In this document: piece by piece, positions 1-10,919 of the stretch
Layout of the letters: each line of letters opens with the position of its first letter
Position numbering within the stretch: the stretch's first letter is position 1
From: Formosimonas limnophila
GTDB taxonomy: Bacteria > Pseudomonadota > Gammaproteobacteria > Burkholderiales > Burkholderiaceae
DNA length: 64,000 nucleotides
Assembly: GCF_014652675.1 (NCBI RefSeq)
Contig: NZ_BMZG01000001.1
Span: 1 to 64,000 of the forward strand
Direction of reading: 5' to 3'
The notes under the pieces: model-generated
Told to the model about the DNA's origin: nothing
The model's database searches: none
What the model saw: the letters and a program-made list of their open reading frames with translations, nothing else
Program-made: the position numbers and the translations under genes

Positions 1-38
1 TGTGGATTCCCATGTGAAAGTAGGTCATCGTCAGGCTT
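1..38 (+). rRNA. rrf: 5S rRNA, 3' end (partial)
   Basis: The first ~38 bases match the conserved 3' end of betaproteobacterial 5S rRNA (TTCCCATGTGAAAGTAGG, then GTCATCGTCAGGCTT). A strong terminator follows at once, as expected at the end of an rRNA operon. The rest of the operon lies outside the window. The exact 3' end is uncertain by a few bases. Confidence 0.85.
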
Positions 39-45
39 TTATACC

Positions 46-79
46 AAAACACCCCAGTCTCAGACTGGGGTGTTTTTTT
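46..79 (+). terminator. rRNA operon terminator
   Basis: A 15-bp perfect stem (AAAACACCCCAGTCT pairing with AGACTGGGGTGTTTT) is followed by a T run. It lies 8 bases after the 5S end, so it is an intrinsic terminator for the rRNA operon. Confidence 0.9.
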
Positions 80-325
80 ATATCTGCTATTTGAGATAAA
101 CTAAAATGGCGGATCGCTCAAAACAACCGGGCTATTGAACGGATGGATTTATGCTCTCGGTGATACAGACGTCGTATCTTGGCTAACTGGCCCATTTCTA
201 TCACTCCTATTTACTCCCGCCAAATCTTGGCAGGATAACTTAAATAGATGGGTCAATTTCTCATGCAATTTATTACTCTTCCTGGGGCAATTTTAGGTGA
301 GAACCAACATATATGAGAATGCATT

Positions 326-1087
326 TTAGATAGTGCAAGTTTTTCTGCTTTTAAACGACAGCCATAAAGCGATACACAAAATAATTTCTATAGCTAAAGC
401 GCTGACAGTGATTACAGCGTGTTCAAATCCAATTAAAGGAGCGCTGATGATGCAGAAATCCCATAGCCAATGGTAGATAATCAGAGGACTCAGGCTCCCG
501 ATTTTAATGGCCAATGGTGCAAAAACCATGCCAAAAAGGAATGTGAGAGCCAACTGGATTAGCGCGGCTGAAACTGGCACCCCTCCTAATATATTCACAG
601 CATGAAGCAGAGAAAAAAGCACTGCGCTCAAAAGCATTGATGAAAAAAGACTGTTCCTACCCAAAAATCCGCGTAAAACAATGCCGCGAAATACCAACTC
701 CTCAGAAAGCCCCACTAAAGCTGTGCCAATCAAAGTAATAGTAAGAAGCCTCCAGTCAGCCGATGAAAGGCTTTCTATCGCTTCTATTAAAGCACTGGCA
801 TAGCCAATGAGCAGAAGGACTATGATAAAAATGAAAGGATAAAACCATCGTAGAGCTTGATAGTTGATATTATTAAACCCAACGTTTGTCCAGCCAAAGT
901 GTTTTTTTGTTACATAAAGTCCAAGCAGTGTCATGACTATTTCAAAAAAAATAATCACATAAAACATCTCTGGCTCGCCATATGAATACCCGAAAATATG
1001 ATTTGATGTATACATGCCGATAGCCATAAGAGCCACATAAACAGCAGTGGTAATAATCGCTACATTTCTTTTGTCGATTACTGTCAT
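326..1087 (-). CDS. CPBP family intramembrane metalloprotease
   Basis: A 253-aa polytopic membrane protein with about seven hydrophobic segments. It carries the CPBP/Abi (CAAX-protease-like) motifs in order: SEELVFRG (EExxxR, near residue 129), FSLLHAVN (FxxxH, near 159) and HWLWD (HxxxD, near 206), which together form the proposed metal site. Bacterial members have been linked to bacteriocin immunity and peptide processing, but the substrate here cannot be read from sequence. It lies 5 bases downstream of queA on the same strand, so it may be cotranscribed with it. The 246 bases between it and the rRNA terminator hold no supported gene. Confidence 0.8.
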   Translation of the reverse strand: MTVIDKRNVAIITTAVYVALMAIGMYTSNHIFGYSYGEPEMFYVIIFFEIVMTLLGLYVTKKHFGWTNVGFNNINYQALRWFYPFIFIIVLLLIGYASALIEAIESLSSADWRLLTITLIGTALVGLSEELVFRGIVLRGFLGRNSLFSSMLLSAVLFSLLHAVNILGGVPVSAALIQLALTFLFGMVFAPLAIKIGSLSPLIIYHWLWDFCIISAPLIGFEHAVITVSALAIEIILCIALWLSFKSRKTCTI

Positions 1088-1092
1088 AAAAA

Positions 1093-2208
1093 TTACCTTT
1101 GCTTATGCTTATTTTTTCGTTTTAGAAACATCGCATCTCCGTAGCTAAAGAAGCGGTACCTGTGCTCAATCGCGTGGTTGTATGAATCTCGTATGGTTTG
1201 TACGCCGCTAAAAGCGGAGACCAACATCAGCAACGTTGATTGCGGGAGGTGAAAGTTGGTGATGAGCGCGTCAACCAAGCCGAAACGGTACGGCGGGCGG
1301 ATAAACAGGCGGGTTTCGGCTGAGGTGGCGTTCAGCTTCCAGTTTGGTGCGTGTTCTGGGTTTTGTTGTGCATACGCTGATTCTAATGCGCGCAGACTGG
1401 TGGTGCCGACGGCGATCACTCGCCCCTTTGCTTCACGGGTTTGGTTAATCAGTTGTGTGGTTGTTTCACCTATTTCAAACCATTCTTGGTGCATGACGTG
1501 CTGCGATAGATCAGTGGCTGATACGGGCAGAAACGTCCCTGCACCGACGTGTAGTGTGACATAGGCGAGTTTCACGCCTTTTGCTTGTATGGCGTTGAGT
1601 AATGGCTCATCAAAATGCAGGCCCGCTGTCGGTGCAGCCACAGCACCTTCGGCTTGCGCAAAGACTGTTTGATAGCGCGTCGCATCGAAATCATCGGCGG
1701 CATGGTCAATGTAAGGCGGTAGCGGTAAATTGCCATACGCTTCGAGCATGGGTAGTAAAGGCACGTCAGACTTGAGATGATAAAAACGATCAGTTTTTGA
1801 TAAAACCGTCATTGAAAATACAGGCTCACCTGCTGAATTATGAATATGGATGGTACTGCCTGCAGGTGGGGTTTTTGAGGCACGGATTTGGGTGATGCAT
1901 TCGCATTCACCAGATAGTCGGTCGAGCATGACTTCGAGTTTACCGCCCGACGCTTTTGCACCAAATAAACGTGCTTTAATGACTTTGGTGTTGTTCATCA
2001 CGAGGATGTCACCAGAGTGAAGCTGGTCGATGATTTGATGGAAAATCGCGTCACCGATGGGGGTTTCGCAGGGTAATAATAACCTACTGGCGGTGCGACT
2101 TGCGGCGGGAGTCTGAGCAATCAGCTCATCGGGTAGGTTATAGTCAAAATGAGTGAGGTTTAATTCGCTCAATTGCTCGGGCAAAGCCGATTTAAAGTAA
2201 TCGTGCAT
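1093..2208 (-). CDS. queA: S-adenosylmethionine:tRNA ribosyltransferase-isomerase
   Basis: A 371-aa cytoplasmic enzyme that transfers and rearranges the ribose of SAM onto preQ1 in tRNA to form epoxyqueuosine at position 34. The sequence shows family blocks: FDYNLPDELIAQ near the N terminus, LVMNNTKVIKARL, the central AAPTAGLHF block, and the C-terminal block with FHLPQSTLLMLVSAF. The family usually begins at about the FDYNLP block, so the ~20 residues before it are an extension or a sign that translation starts later. No tgt gene is adjacent. The CPBP protease gene follows 5 bases downstream. Confidence 0.95.
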   Translation of the reverse strand: MHDYFKSALPEQLSELNLTHFDYNLPDELIAQTPAASRTASRLLLPCETPIGDAIFHQIIDQLHSGDILVMNNTKVIKARLFGAKASGGKLEVMLDRLSGECECITQIRASKTPPAGSTIHIHNSAGEPVFSMTVLSKTDRFYHLKSDVPLLPMLEAYGNLPLPPYIDHAADDFDATRYQTVFAQAEGAVAAPTAGLHFDEPLLNAIQAKGVKLAYVTLHVGAGTFLPVSATDLSQHVMHQEWFEIGETTTQLINQTREAKGRVIAVGTTSLRALESAYAQQNPEHAPNWKLNATSAETRLFIRPPYRFGLVDALITNFHLPQSTLLMLVSAFSGVQTIRDSYNHAIEHRYRFFSYGDAMFLKRKNKHKQR

Positions 2209-2325
2209 GGCGTGTCTGAATAGGAGGGTGGATGGTCGTTAGAATATATGAGCTCAAAATGTGTCAAACATTCTCTGACACATTTCATTGAGCCAAAAGC
2301 AAACCGGTGCAATGGTTACGACGGG

Positions 2326-3174
2326 TTACGTGTATTGTTCAGCCGCTTCAAGTGTGTTCATCAGCAACATGGTAATGGTCATCGGACCGACGCCACCAGG
2401 CACAGGGCTAATTGCACCCGCGATCTGTGATGCACTCTCAAAGTCCACATCACCGCACAATTTACCATTTTCATCACGGTTCATGCCCACGTCGATGACG
2501 ACTGCCCCTGCTTTGAGCATATCGCCTGTGATGAATTTAGCACGGCCGACAGCGGCAATGACGATGTTGGCTTGACGGGTGTGGTGTGCTAAGTCGCGGG
2601 TTTTTGAATTGCAGATGGTCACCGTCGCACCCGCTTGCAGCATCATCATGGCCATCGGTTTGCCGACGATGTTTGATGCGCCCACCACGACAGCATGCGC
2701 ACCACGCAGCACCGTCTCGCTGTGTTCGAGCATTTTCATGACACCGTAAGGTGTGCAGGCACGTAGGCGAGGTTGCCCCGTCATCAGTGCACCGGCGTTG
2801 ATGAGGTGAAATCCGTCTACGTCTTTGGTCGGTGAAATGGCTTCGAGCACCGCGTGCTCGTTGATGTGTTTGGGCAGTGGCAACTGAACCAAGATGCCGT
2901 GTATGGATGCATCGTTGTTCAATGCGTGTATGCGCTCTAATAATTTGGCTTCGGTTAAATCAGCTGGGTACTGCTCGAGTACCGAGTGCATACCGACGAC
3001 ACCGCAGCTTTTGACTTTGTTGCTCACATAGACGTGTGAGGCGGGGTTGTCACCGACCAGTATCACGGCCAAGCCTGGGTTAATGCCGCGTGCAGACAGC
3101 GCGGACACGCGCTCTTTGATAAAGGCTTGGGTGTCGGCAGCGATTTGCTTGCCGTTGATGATTTTTGCGGTCAT
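2326..3174 (-). CDS. folD: Bifunctional methylenetetrahydrofolate dehydrogenase/cyclohydrolase
   Basis: A 282-aa cytoplasmic enzyme interconverting 5,10-methylene-THF and 10-formyl-THF with NADP. The open frame extends 14 codons upstream, but the family start (MTAKIINGK) fits the ATG at 3174. Visible features are the YVSNKVKSC substrate-site lysine block, the VQLPLPKHI and [11 protein letters not shown] blocks, the Rossmann motif [13 protein letters not shown], and the C-terminal [11 protein letters not shown] block. The gene stands alone between queA and the Lrp-type regulator. It complements the 5-formyl-THF cyclo-ligase at 41450. Confidence 0.96.
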   Translation of the reverse strand: MTAKIINGKQIAADTQAFIKERVSALSARGINPGLAVILVGDNPASHVYVSNKVKSCGVVGMHSVLEQYPADLTEAKLLERIHALNNDASIHGILVQLPLPKHINEHAVLEAISPTKDVDGFHLINAGALMTGQPRLRACTPYGVMKMLEHSETVLRGAHAVVVGASNIVGKPMAMMMLQAGATVTICNSKTRDLAHHTRQANIVIAAVGRAKFITGDMLKAGAVVIDVGMNRDENGKLCGDVDFESASQIAGAISPVPGGVGPMTITMLLMNTLEAAEQYT

Positions 3175-3260
3175 GGTGTGCTCGTGGGTAGGTGGGGCGA
3201 AAGCGCTATTGTACAAAAAATAGGGGCTTTTGACCTTTGAAAAATGGCTGCTATCGGCCG

Positions 3261-3737
3261 CTATAGCTTGTGGATCGGCAAAACATGAGTGGCTTTGATT
3301 TCTTGGAGCAAAATATTAGACCGAATATGTGTGACGATGGGTGAGTTGAGCAGTCTTTGCATCATGAATTCGTTGAGTGCGTTCAAATCAGGGACAACCA
3401 CTTTGAGAAAATAATCAAAATCGCCCATGGTGGAGTAACACTCGAGCACCGCGTCGGAGCGGTCAATCAGCTCTTTGAATTCTTCGGCTGGGAATTTGCC
3501 ATGCTTCTCGATGGAAACATGGATGATGGCGGTGACATGAAAGCCTGTTTTGGCGCGGTTGATGTGCGTTGCGTAGTGCTCGATAATCCCCAGCTCTTCG
3601 AGCCGTTTGACACGCCGCTGGCATTGAGAGGGCGAGAGGAATACTTGCTCGGCCAACTCGTTGTGGGTCAGGCGGCTGTTTGGTTGTAGGGCGTGTAGTA
3701 GACGCATGTCAAATTCGTCTAAGGTTGCTGTGTGCAT
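3261..3737 (-). CDS. Lrp/AsnC family transcriptional regulator
   Basis: A 158-aa regulator with an N-terminal winged helix-turn-helix (residues ~8-60; [20 protein letters not shown]) and a C-terminal RAM/AsnC ligand-binding domain ([11 protein letters not shown] block, ~residues 105-115). The family senses amino acids. It is transcribed away from hppD across a 125-base gap, so it is the obvious candidate to control the phenylalanine/tyrosine catabolic operon. Lrp-type regulators beside hppD or phhA are common in proteobacteria. The effector (tyrosine or phenylalanine) is inferred from position only. Confidence 0.9.
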   Translation of the reverse strand: MHTATLDEFDMRLLHALQPNSRLTHNELAEQVFLSPSQCQRRVKRLEELGIIEHYATHINRAKTGFHVTAIIHVSIEKHGKFPAEEFKELIDRSDAVLECYSTMGDFDYFLKVVVPDLNALNEFMMQRLLNSPIVTHIRSNILLQEIKATHVLPIHKL

Positions 3738-3862
3738 GATTTCATCCTTTTTAATGTGTTTGGTGCGATTTTATTGCAAAAAATGTCTTTTTTATGGGGT
3801 TTATGCATGAAGTTTGCAGGTTTGTTTCGATAAAATTCACTCATCTAAACGAGGAGACAAAC

Positions 3863-4951
3863 ATGCACACTTGGGACAATCCACTGCATACCGATGGTTT
3901 TGAGTTCGTTGAATACGCATCAAGCGAGCCAGAAAAATTAGCGAAACTGTTTGAGTCACTGGGCTTTGTTGCCATTGCCAAGCACCGACGTAAGGATGTG
4001 ACATTGTATCGTCAAGGCGATATTAACTTCATCCTCAATGCCGAGCATCAAGGTCAAGCCGATGCGTTCACACGCGTTCATGGGCCGAGTGCAAACGCGA
4101 TGGCGTTTCGTGTGCGTGACGCAGCGTTTGCCTTTGATGAATTAGTTAAAAATGGCGCAAAGCCCGTACCGTTTGGTGCGGGGCCGATGGAATTGCAGAT
4201 TCCTGCGATTGAGGGGATTGGTGGTTCGCTGATTTATTTGGTTGATCGCTATGCGGGTGCGAGTGCTGTGAGCATTTATGATATTGATTTCGAACCTTTG
4301 GCTGGGGTGGATCAGCATCCTGTTGGTGTCGGCCTAAAAATGATTGACCATCTGACCCACAATGTTGAGCGAGGCAATATGGATAAGTGGGCGGGTTTTT
4401 ATGAAAAGCTGTTTAATTTCCGCGAAATTCGCTACTTTGACATTGCGGGCAAACACACGGGTTTGCATTCGCGTGCCTTGACCAGTCCATGCGGTAAGAT
4501 TCGCATTCCCATCAATGAGTCTGCCGATGACAAAAGCCAAATTGCGGAGTATCTCAAAGCCCACAATGGCGAGGGGATTCAGCATATTTCTCTGTCTACT
4601 GATAATATCTATGAATCAGTTGAGACTTTGCGCGCGCGTGGTATGGGATTCATGAGCACGCCTGATACGTACTATGACAACATTGATAAACGCTTGCCAA
4701 ACCATGGTGAAGATGTGGCACGTTTGCGTGAGTTGCGGATTTTGATTGACGGTGAACCAATGGATAAGGTGGGGCGTGAGGATAAGTTGCTGCAAATTTT
4801 CACCGATACAGTTATTGGTCCGATTTTTTATGAAATCATTCAACGCAAAGGTAACGATGGCTTTGGCGAGGGTAATTTCCAAGCGCTGTTTGACTCGATT
4901 GAGCAAGACCAGATCAAACGTGGTGTGTTAGATGTCAACTCAGCGACATAA
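3863..4951 (+). CDS. hppD: 4-Hydroxyphenylpyruvate dioxygenase
   Basis: A 362-aa Fe(II) enzyme converting 4-hydroxyphenylpyruvate to homogentisate. The ATG at 3863 follows a GAGGAG ribosome-binding site and gives the family N terminus ([20 protein letters not shown]). The C-terminal vicinal-oxygen-chelate domain shows the iron ligands in context: MIDHLTHNV (His), [12 protein letters not shown] (His) and [11 protein letters not shown] (Glu). The last helix carries [11 protein letters not shown]. It is the first gene of an operon, 13 bases before hmgA. The substrate presumably comes from tyrosine by a transaminase not present here. Confidence 0.97.
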   Translation: MHTWDNPLHTDGFEFVEYASSEPEKLAKLFESLGFVAIAKHRRKDVTLYRQGDINFILNAEHQGQADAFTRVHGPSANAMAFRVRDAAFAFDELVKNGAKPVPFGAGPMELQIPAIEGIGGSLIYLVDRYAGASAVSIYDIDFEPLAGVDQHPVGVGLKMIDHLTHNVERGNMDKWAGFYEKLFNFREIRYFDIAGKHTGLHSRALTSPCGKIRIPINESADDKSQIAEYLKAHNGEGIQHISLSTDNIYESVETLRARGMGFMSTPDTYYDNIDKRLPNHGEDVARLRELRILIDGEPMDKVGREDKLLQIFTDTVIGPIFYEIIQRKGNDGFGEGNFQALFDSIEQDQIKRGVLDVNSAT

Positions 4952-4964
4952 GAGAGTTTTTATC

Positions 4965-6258
<1,294 letters not shown>

Positions 6259-6275
<17 letters not shown>

Positions 6276-7575
6276 AACACACGATCTGTCACTAAAAAGC
6301 TGGGTGGAGTCAGCCAATGATGGCGTGACTGACTTTCCGATTCAGAACTTACCGTTTGCAATCTTTCGACGACGCGGCGCGTTTGAGGACTTTCGGGGCG
6401 GCGTGGCAATTAGCAATCAAGTGTTGGATTTATCGCTTTTGGTGCAGCAAGTAGCTTTGAGTGGCATGGCACATGCGGCGGCACACGCTGCGAGCCAGTC
6501 GTCTCTTAACGAGTTCATGCGAATGGGTGATCAGGCATGGTCGGCTTTGCGATTGGCTTTGTCGCGTGGCTTGCGTGTGGGGGCTTCCGAAGAAGTGATT
6601 TGGCAAAAGTGCCTCATCCCACAGTCAGAGGTTGAGTACGCTTTGCCTGCTTGGATTGGTGACTATACAGATTTTTATACGTCGATTCACCATGCGACGA
6701 ATGTGGGTAAGCTGTTTCGTCCAGATCAGCCGCTCATGCCGAATTATCAATGGGTACCGATTGGTTATCATGGCCGCAGCTCGTCCATAGTGGTGTCGGG
6801 TCATGACATTGTGCGTCCGCGCTCACAACTAAAAGCACCGAATGATACTACCCCAAAACTCGGGCCATCACAAAAGCTCGATTATGAGCTGGAGCTGGGT
6901 GCCTACATCGGTGTGGGCAATGAGTTGGGTGAGTCAGTGGCGATTGACGATTGGACACAGCATGTATTTGGTCTGTGTGTCTTGAATGACTGGTCAGCGC
7001 GCGATGTACAAGCGTGGGAGTATCAACCGCTTGGGCCATTTTTGTCGAAGAATTTTGCCACCAGCGTCTCGCCGTGGATTGTCACGATTGAAGCTTTGCA
7101 GCCGTATATGCAGGACTGGCAGCGTCCATCTGATCATCCGCAACCATTGGATTACCTTGACTCTGAGCGACACCGCGCGACAGGTGCATTGAACATTGAC
7201 TTGGATGTTTGGTTGCAAACCAAATTGATGCGCGAGCAAAATCAGTGGCATCATGTGTCACATGGCAACTATGCCGATGCGTACTGGACACTGGCGCAGA
7301 TGGTTGCACACCACACCATTAATGGTTGTAACTTGCAAGCAGGCGATTTGCTCGGAACGGGCACGCAGTCTGGGCCTGAACTGGTTCAAGCGGGTGCGTT
7401 GATTGAGTTGACCACCAATGGACAGCAGCCATTGCAGTTGCCCAATGGCGAGACACGTGGATTTTTGTGTGATGGTGACTCGGTGAAAATGACCGCGACC
7501 TGTGTTCGTGAGGGTTTTGCTCGCATTGGCTTTGGCGAAGTGGTAGGGACAATTTTGCCTGCGTTAGTGTGCTGA
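6259..7575 (+). CDS. fahA: Fumarylacetoacetase
   Basis: A 438-aa hydrolase that splits fumarylacetoacetate into fumarate and acetoacetate, the last step of the homogentisate route. It has the two-domain layout of the eukaryote-like FAH family: a small N-terminal domain (~1-125) and a C-terminal metal-binding domain with [31 protein letters not shown] and [15 protein letters not shown]. Tandem ATG codons at 6259 and 6262 lie inside the end of hmgA behind a GGGAG site. It is 25 bases upstream of maiA. Confidence 0.97.
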
Positions 7576-7600
7576 TTTGAGTGTGGAATAAGGAGCTGTG

Positions 7601-8230
7601 ATGCGTACTTTATATGACTACTTTCGATCATCGGCGGCGTATCGCGTGCGCATTGCATTGGCTTTGAAAAACTTACCTTATGAGCGCGAGCATGTGTTGT
7701 TGTTAGAAAACATGCAAAACAGCCAAACCTATAAAGCCCATAATCCACAAGGTTTGGTGCCCGCTTTGGAAGAGGATGGGGTGACGCTCACTCAGTCTTT
7801 GGCCATCTGTGAGTATTTGGATGAAGTGTATCTTGAGCCTGCGTTGTTACCAGTCGATGCACTGGGTCGTGCTCAAGTCAGAGCAATGGCGTTAAGCATT
7901 GCCTGTGACATTCATCCGCTCAATAACATGCGAGTTTTACGTTATTTGACGCAGACTTTTGATGTGACTGCGGATGAAAAAGACGATTGGTATCGTCACT
8001 GGATTGATGTCGGGTTTGCTGCGTTCGAGTCGCATTTGAGTCGCACAGCGGGTTTGTATTGCTGGGGTGACACCGTGAGCTTGGCCGATGTGTGTTTGGT
8101 ACCGCAGGTTTATAATGCTCGGCGGTTTCAGTATGACATGACTCGCTATCCACGCATTGCGGCGATTACCGAGCAGTGTTTGAGTTTACCCGCCTTTCAT
8201 TTAACCAGTCCAGAACAGGTGTCATCATGA
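7601..8230 (+). CDS. maiA: Maleylacetoacetate isomerase (zeta-class GST)
   Basis: A 209-aa glutathione-dependent isomerase converting maleylacetoacetate to fumarylacetoacetate. The zeta-class signature is present as SSAAYRVRIAL at residues ~8-18 (usual form SSCxxRVRIAL, with the Cys replaced by Ala here). It is followed by the GSH-binding block GLVPALEEDG..LTQSLAICEYL. An AGGAG site precedes ATG 7601; a GTG at 7598 is possible. The stop overlaps the phhA start (ATGA). Confidence 0.94.
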   Translation: MRTLYDYFRSSAAYRVRIALALKNLPYEREHVLLLENMQNSQTYKAHNPQGLVPALEEDGVTLTQSLAICEYLDEVYLEPALLPVDALGRAQVRAMALSIACDIHPLNNMRVLRYLTQTFDVTADEKDDWYRHWIDVGFAAFESHLSRTAGLYCWGDTVSLADVCLVPQVYNARRFQYDMTRYPRIAAITEQCLSLPAFHLTSPEQVSS

Positions 8231-9054
8231 AACACACTACTGAGCTAACCGTGCGTGACGACTTCACCATTGATCAGCCGCTACATCTGTATACCGAGAC
8301 AGACCACGAGGTTTGGCGAAGCCTGTACGCTCGTCAAACTGCCTTGCTTGAGGGGCGAGCTTGTGATGAGTATTTGGCGGGCTTGCATCATTTGGATATG
8401 GGGCATGAACGTGTCCCTGTGTTTGAAGAATTGAATCAAAAACTCATGGCGGCGACGGGTTGGCGTATTGTCGCGGTGACGGGATTGGTACCTGATGCGG
8501 TATTTTTTGAGCACTTGGCCAATCGACGCTTCCCTGTCACGTGGTGGGTGCGTGCGCCTGAGGAAATGGATTATTTACAAGAGCCTGATTGTTTTCACGA
8601 TGTGTTTGGTCACGTGCCCTTACTCATCAATCCTGTCTTTGCTGATTATATGCAAGCCTATGGCGAGGGCGGTATGAAAGCCGAGCATTTGCATGTTTTG
8701 CCGATGTTGGCGCGCTTGTATTGGTATACCGTGGAGTTTGGTTTGATTCAGACTGACAACGGCCTGCGCATTTATGGTGCGGGAATTGTCTCGAGCAAAA
8801 CTGAGAGTATTTATGCATTAGAGTCGGAAGTCCCCAATCGCATTGGGTTTGATTTAACGCGAATTTTGCGGACGGAGTATAAAATCGACGATGTACAAAA
8901 GACTTATTTTGTGATTGATGATTTTGATAAGCTCATGAGTGATACACGACAGGATTTTACGCAAATGTATTTGAATCTTGATGGCTTATCGACATTCAAA
9001 CCCACAGATATACTGGCTCAAGATAGAGTCATCAACAAAGGAGTGACACCATGA
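8227..9054 (+). CDS. phhA: Phenylalanine 4-monooxygenase
   Basis: A 275-aa pterin- and iron-dependent hydroxylase converting phenylalanine to tyrosine, so that both amino acids feed this pathway. The iron site is visible as CFHDVFGHVPLL (two His) and YWYTVEFGLI (Glu). The frame could extend upstream, but ATG 8227 overlaps the maiA stop in an ATGA arrangement and gives the usual compact bacterial enzyme without a regulatory domain. It is coupled by a second ATGA overlap to phhB, which regenerates its cofactor. Confidence 0.97.
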   Translation: MKHTTELTVRDDFTIDQPLHLYTETDHEVWRSLYARQTALLEGRACDEYLAGLHHLDMGHERVPVFEELNQKLMAATGWRIVAVTGLVPDAVFFEHLANRRFPVTWWVRAPEEMDYLQEPDCFHDVFGHVPLLINPVFADYMQAYGEGGMKAEHLHVLPMLARLYWYTVEFGLIQTDNGLRIYGAGIVSSKTESIYALESEVPNRIGFDLTRILRTEYKIDDVQKTYFVIDDFDKLMSDTRQDFTQMYLNLDGLSTFKPTDILAQDRVINKGVTP

Positions 9055-9362
9055 TTCGTTTGTCTGATTCAGAGCGAGAGGTTCACATGGCGGCATTGAC
9101 AAAGTGGAAGCACGATGCGGTTCGCGACGCCATCCATAGGCAGTATTTGTTCAAAGACTTTAACCAAGCCTTCGGGTTCATGACCCGTGTGGCACTCTAC
9201 ACCGAACAAGTGAACCATCATCCTGAGTGGTTCAATGTGTGGAATCGCGTGGATGTCACTTTGACGACACATGATGTATCGGGCTTGTCCATGCGGGATA
9301 TTTCGATGGCACAGTGGATGGACACGGTTTATTGCTCGATGATCGATAAGGCGAGCGGTTAA
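9051..9362 (+). CDS. phhB: 4a-Hydroxytetrahydrobiopterin dehydratase
   Basis: A 103-aa pterin-4a-carbinolamine dehydratase that recycles the pterin cofactor of phenylalanine hydroxylase. The active-site block is VNHHPEWFNVWNRVDVTLTT, with the paired His, the Pro-Glu-Trp and, further on, the TTHD motif. It overlaps phhA by ATGA and ends the catabolic operon. No clear intrinsic terminator follows. Confidence 0.96.
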   Translation: MIRLSDSEREVHMAALTKWKHDAVRDAIHRQYLFKDFNQAFGFMTRVALYTEQVNHHPEWFNVWNRVDVTLTTHDVSGLSMRDISMAQWMDTVYCSMIDKASG

Positions 9363-9436
9363 ATAAGTTGTTTAGGTAGAGAGGTTTTCTGGCTGCTTGT
9401 CATATAATTTCATCTTTGAATTTTTGGGATGCTTTG

Positions 9437-10846
9437 ATGAGACAATTATGGATGTTTGCCAGCTTGACCTTTGGTTTGACTGCGGCGGCTCAGGAACCGT
9501 CTTTCGGCGTCAAATCTGATTTAATTTCTGCCCAAAAAATATTTGTCCCAACCGCCTATAAGACTGGTGTTGCGCCTTTTCAGATGAGTTTTTATGCGCA
9601 GCCCATCAATCAGACAAAGCCAATCTTGTCGCTCAATGCGCAACGCTCACAAAACCCTGCATCTGTCATCAAACTCATCACTAGCTATGCCGCACTGAAC
9701 ACTTTGGGTGCTGATTATCAATGGCGCACACAGCTTCTCACAACAGAACAACCTGATGTGCAAGGCACTTTGCACGCCCCACTTTATCTTAAAGGGAGCG
9801 GCGATCCACAGTTGGTGATCGAAAAAATTGAGCAACTGGTTGCGGGATTGGTCAAATCTGGTGTGAGAAATGTCCAGTCCCCCATCATTGTTGACCGTTC
9901 TATCTTTAAAGATGAACGACAAGATGCCGCTAGCTTTGATGGCGAGCCATCGATGCCATACAACGCGCAACCAGATGCAGCGTTGATGAATTATCGAGCG
10001 ATTAGTTTCAATTTTGACCCAGCCACCAGATCGGTGAGTGCCATACCAAACCTGCACGAGTACCCGGTTATTACTGCTGTTCAATGGATCGATGGGGCGT
10101 GTCCCAATACGGGTTGGAAAAGCACCGTTCGCTTAAACGTGTCTGCTCAAAGTGCGATGGTTTCAGGGCGTTACTACAGTGACTGTGGCTCTAATCAATG
10201 GCATGTTCATGCGTATCAAATGACGGCGAACGATTATGTGCAGCGTGTATTTGGCACACTGATGAAGCGCCGACAGTCGGTCAGCGAGGGTGTGACACCC
10301 AAAAATGCTTTGCCAGTCGCTGAGGTGTACTCCAACCCTTTGCCTTTGGTGCTCAAAGACATGAATGGCTTTAGCAATAATGTGATGGCTCGTCAGATTT
10401 ATCTGTCTCTATCGGCGAAACAAAACGGCATTGGTTCTCTCACAGACAGTGCGGCGGCGGTTCGTGATGTATTGCGACAAAAGGGCTTGTTGTTTCAGGG
10501 GCTAAATATGGGTAATGGTTCTGGGCTGTCTCGACAAACGCGGGTTCGTGCGGTGGATTTGGGACAGCTATTGGTTAATGCTGCGAATGATGAGCCGTTT
10601 GTGAATAGCTTGCCGATTCTCGGCGTATCAGGCACTGTGAAAAATCGTCTGCTCGACTCTGACATGGTTGGGCGTGGCCGAATCAAAACAGGAACGCTCG
10701 ATACCGTGCGTGCGATTGCGGGTTATATCGATGGCAAAAGCGGTCAGCGCTATGCCATCGTCAGCATCATTGAGGGGCCAAATGCACAGACGGTGGCGGC
10801 GAAAAAGCTGCACGATGAGTTTATGATTTGGGTGGGTAATCAATAA
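9437..10846 (+). CDS. dacB: D-alanyl-D-alanine carboxypeptidase/endopeptidase (PBP4 type)
   Basis: A 469-aa periplasmic penicillin-binding protein of the DacB family (peptidase S13), which trims peptidoglycan stem peptides and cross-links. The start at 9437 (MRQLWMFASL) follows a GGGA site and gives a signal peptide ending near AAAQ. The three active-site motifs are present: SVIK (SxxK) near residue 78, SNN (SxN) near 310, and KTG near 415 (GRIKTGTLD). A TATAAT box at 9403-9408 may be its -10 element. It ends against a bidirectional terminator facing holA. Confidence 0.92.
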   Translation: MRQLWMFASLTFGLTAAAQEPSFGVKSDLISAQKIFVPTAYKTGVAPFQMSFYAQPINQTKPILSLNAQRSQNPASVIKLITSYAALNTLGADYQWRTQLLTTEQPDVQGTLHAPLYLKGSGDPQLVIEKIEQLVAGLVKSGVRNVQSPIIVDRSIFKDERQDAASFDGEPSMPYNAQPDAALMNYRAISFNFDPATRSVSAIPNLHEYPVITAVQWIDGACPNTGWKSTVRLNVSAQSAMVSGRYYSDCGSNQWHVHAYQMTANDYVQRVFGTLMKRRQSVSEGVTPKNALPVAEVYSNPLPLVLKDMNGFSNNVMARQIYLSLSAKQNGIGSLTDSAAAVRDVLRQKGLLFQGLNMGNGSGLSRQTRVRAVDLGQLLVNAANDEPFVNSLPILGVSGTVKNRLLDSDMVGRGRIKTGTLDTVRAIAGYIDGKSGQRYAIVSIIEGPNAQTVAAKKLHDEFMIWVGNQ

Positions 10847-10886
10847 ACAATCAGTAAATATTGACGGCATCAACGTTGGCCAAAAA

Positions 10887-10919
10887 ATAATCGGGAAGTT
10901 TTCCCGATTATTTTTTTTG
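10887..10919. terminator. Bidirectional terminator between dacB and holA
   Basis: An 11-12-bp stem (AATAATCGGGAA pairing with TTCCCGATTATT) has A and T runs on its two sides. It can end dacB on the plus strand and the leuS-lptE-holA transcript on the minus strand. It overlaps the last codons of holA. Confidence 0.85.

Noticed and set aside
103-290. Open frame on the plus strand after the rRNA terminator (about 60 codons, LLNGWIYALGDTD...)
   Set aside because: It has no start codon with a ribosome-binding site and no recognisable family; it may be a gene remnant but cannot be supported.
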